Source of the DNA: Myxococcales bacterium
Lineage (GTDB): Bacteria; Myxococcota_A; SURF-8
NCBI GenBank assembly: GCA_003598065.1
Contig: QZKR01000069.1
Span: 1-35,586, forward strand
Direction of reading: 5' to 3'
DNA: 35,586 nucleotides
In this document: in pieces, positions 35,171-35,586 of the stretch
How the letters are laid out: each line of letters starts with the position of its first letter
How positions within the stretch are numbered: the stretch's first letter is position 1
The notes under the pieces: model-generated
The model's input: only the letters and a program-made list of their open reading frames with translations
Database searches by the model: none
Told to the model about the DNA's origin: nothing
Program-made: the position numbers and the translations under genes

Positions 35171-35559
35171 GTCACGATGAAGCGCTTACGCTTTGGGATC
35201 GAGCTGTGAAATCGTTGGCGGCGGCTCGCGTATCCCTGGCTGTCGATCCCAACAGCGCGGCCAGCCGTGCTTACTATGCCGCGTTTCAGGCTGTCAGTGC
35301 GCACTTCGTTTTGGCGGATCGCTCGTTTACTTCCCATAAGGCCTTGCGAAGCGCTGTCCACCATGATTTGGTTCGGGCCGGTGCGTGGTCCGAGGAGATG
35401 GGGCTCAAATTCAACCGCCTGGCTGAGCGTCGGCACATCGGTGACTATGGCAGTTTCACCAGCATCGAACCGGAGGAGGCGCGCGCCGCTATCGACTCTG
35501 CGCACGATATTCTCCGTTCAGTGTGTGATATGAATTCGAAAATTTTCTTCCTGGACTAA
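35167..35559 (+). CDS. HEPN-domain protein (candidate toxin, UPF0332-like)
   Basis: A 130-residue all-helical HEPN protein. Typical blocks are SRAYYAAFQAVSAHFVLADRSF, SHKALRSAVHHDLV and NRLAERRHIGDYGSF; the RRHIGDY segment (residues 88-94) is the region that carries the Arg/Asp-Tyr signature of UPF0332 HEPN proteins. HEPN proteins are often RNases held in check by a partnered MNT enzyme, which is encoded immediately upstream with a 4-base overlap. The GTG start is set by that overlap. The gene ends 27 bp before the window edge. Confidence 0.83.
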   Translation: MSHDEALTLWDRAVKSLAAARVSLAVDPNSAASRAYYAAFQAVSAHFVLADRSFTSHKALRSAVHHDLVRAGAWSEEMGLKFNRLAERRHIGDYGSFTSIEPEEARAAIDSAHDILRSVCDMNSKIFFLD

Positions 35560-35586
35560 CATCCCCATCAACATCCAGTGGATAAA

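Overview
This is a GC-rich bacterial chromosomal window of mostly housekeeping genes, with a layer of secreted or lipid-anchored proteins, one intact insertion sequence and two toxin-antitoxin type modules. Several traits recall Deltaproteobacteria-like lineages (Myxococcota and related candidate phyla). These are Cys-rich repeat lipoproteins with Asp/Gly-rich linkers, a PEGA-domain protein with an Ala/Pro/Glu-rich arm and C-terminal membrane segment, a PhaR-type regulator, and the order rpmE - DUF1385 - prfA - prmC. The exact phylum cannot be fixed from this sequence alone.

Layout. 1-4726: the 3' end of pheT, then two lipoproteins (one ZU5-like, one with eight Cys-rich repeats) and an exported HEAT-repeat protein. 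4751-8507: mtaB, rnc, yjbQ, a secreted two-module Cys-rich protein and a four-helix membrane protein. 8760-12169: the translation block rpmE, DUF1385, prfA, prmC. 12196-13969 (minus): a lipoprotein with a glutaredoxin domain and an unknown exported protein. 14051-15546: a complete IS with a DDE transposase of the ISNCY/IS1202-like type, about 50-bp terminal inverted repeats and 17-bp flanking direct repeats. 15807-20018: a YhaM-like HD nuclease and the glycolytic block gap-pgk-tpiA. 20095-22888: a GNAT protein, then an ECF-type sigma factor, a small membrane protein and a Spy/CpxP-like exported protein, an arrangement recalling CnrYXH. 23004-26001: a YhbY RNA-binding protein (minus), an AT-rich island with two strong palindromes, an AbiEi-like antitoxin (plus), a convergent overlapping AbiEii-like nucleotidyltransferase toxin (minus) and a GNAT protein (minus). 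26025-29634 (minus): a Pro-rich exported protein, the PEGA-domain protein and a PhaR-like regulator. 29862-35559: an orphan radical SAM protein, dnaE, and a MNT/HEPN pair.

The most interesting parts are: (i) the convergent AbiE-type system, whose antitoxin promoter region carries two operator-like palindromes sharing the core TAATGTAC-NN-GTACATTA, each overlapping the -10 of a sigma70-type promoter; (ii) the sigma / membrane protein / Spy-like trio, a candidate envelope-stress or metal-sensing switch; (iii) the group of disulfide-rich exported proteins together with an outward-facing glutaredoxin lipoprotein; and (iv) at least three kinds of intergenic palindromic repeat. No tRNA, rRNA or CRISPR array was recognised.
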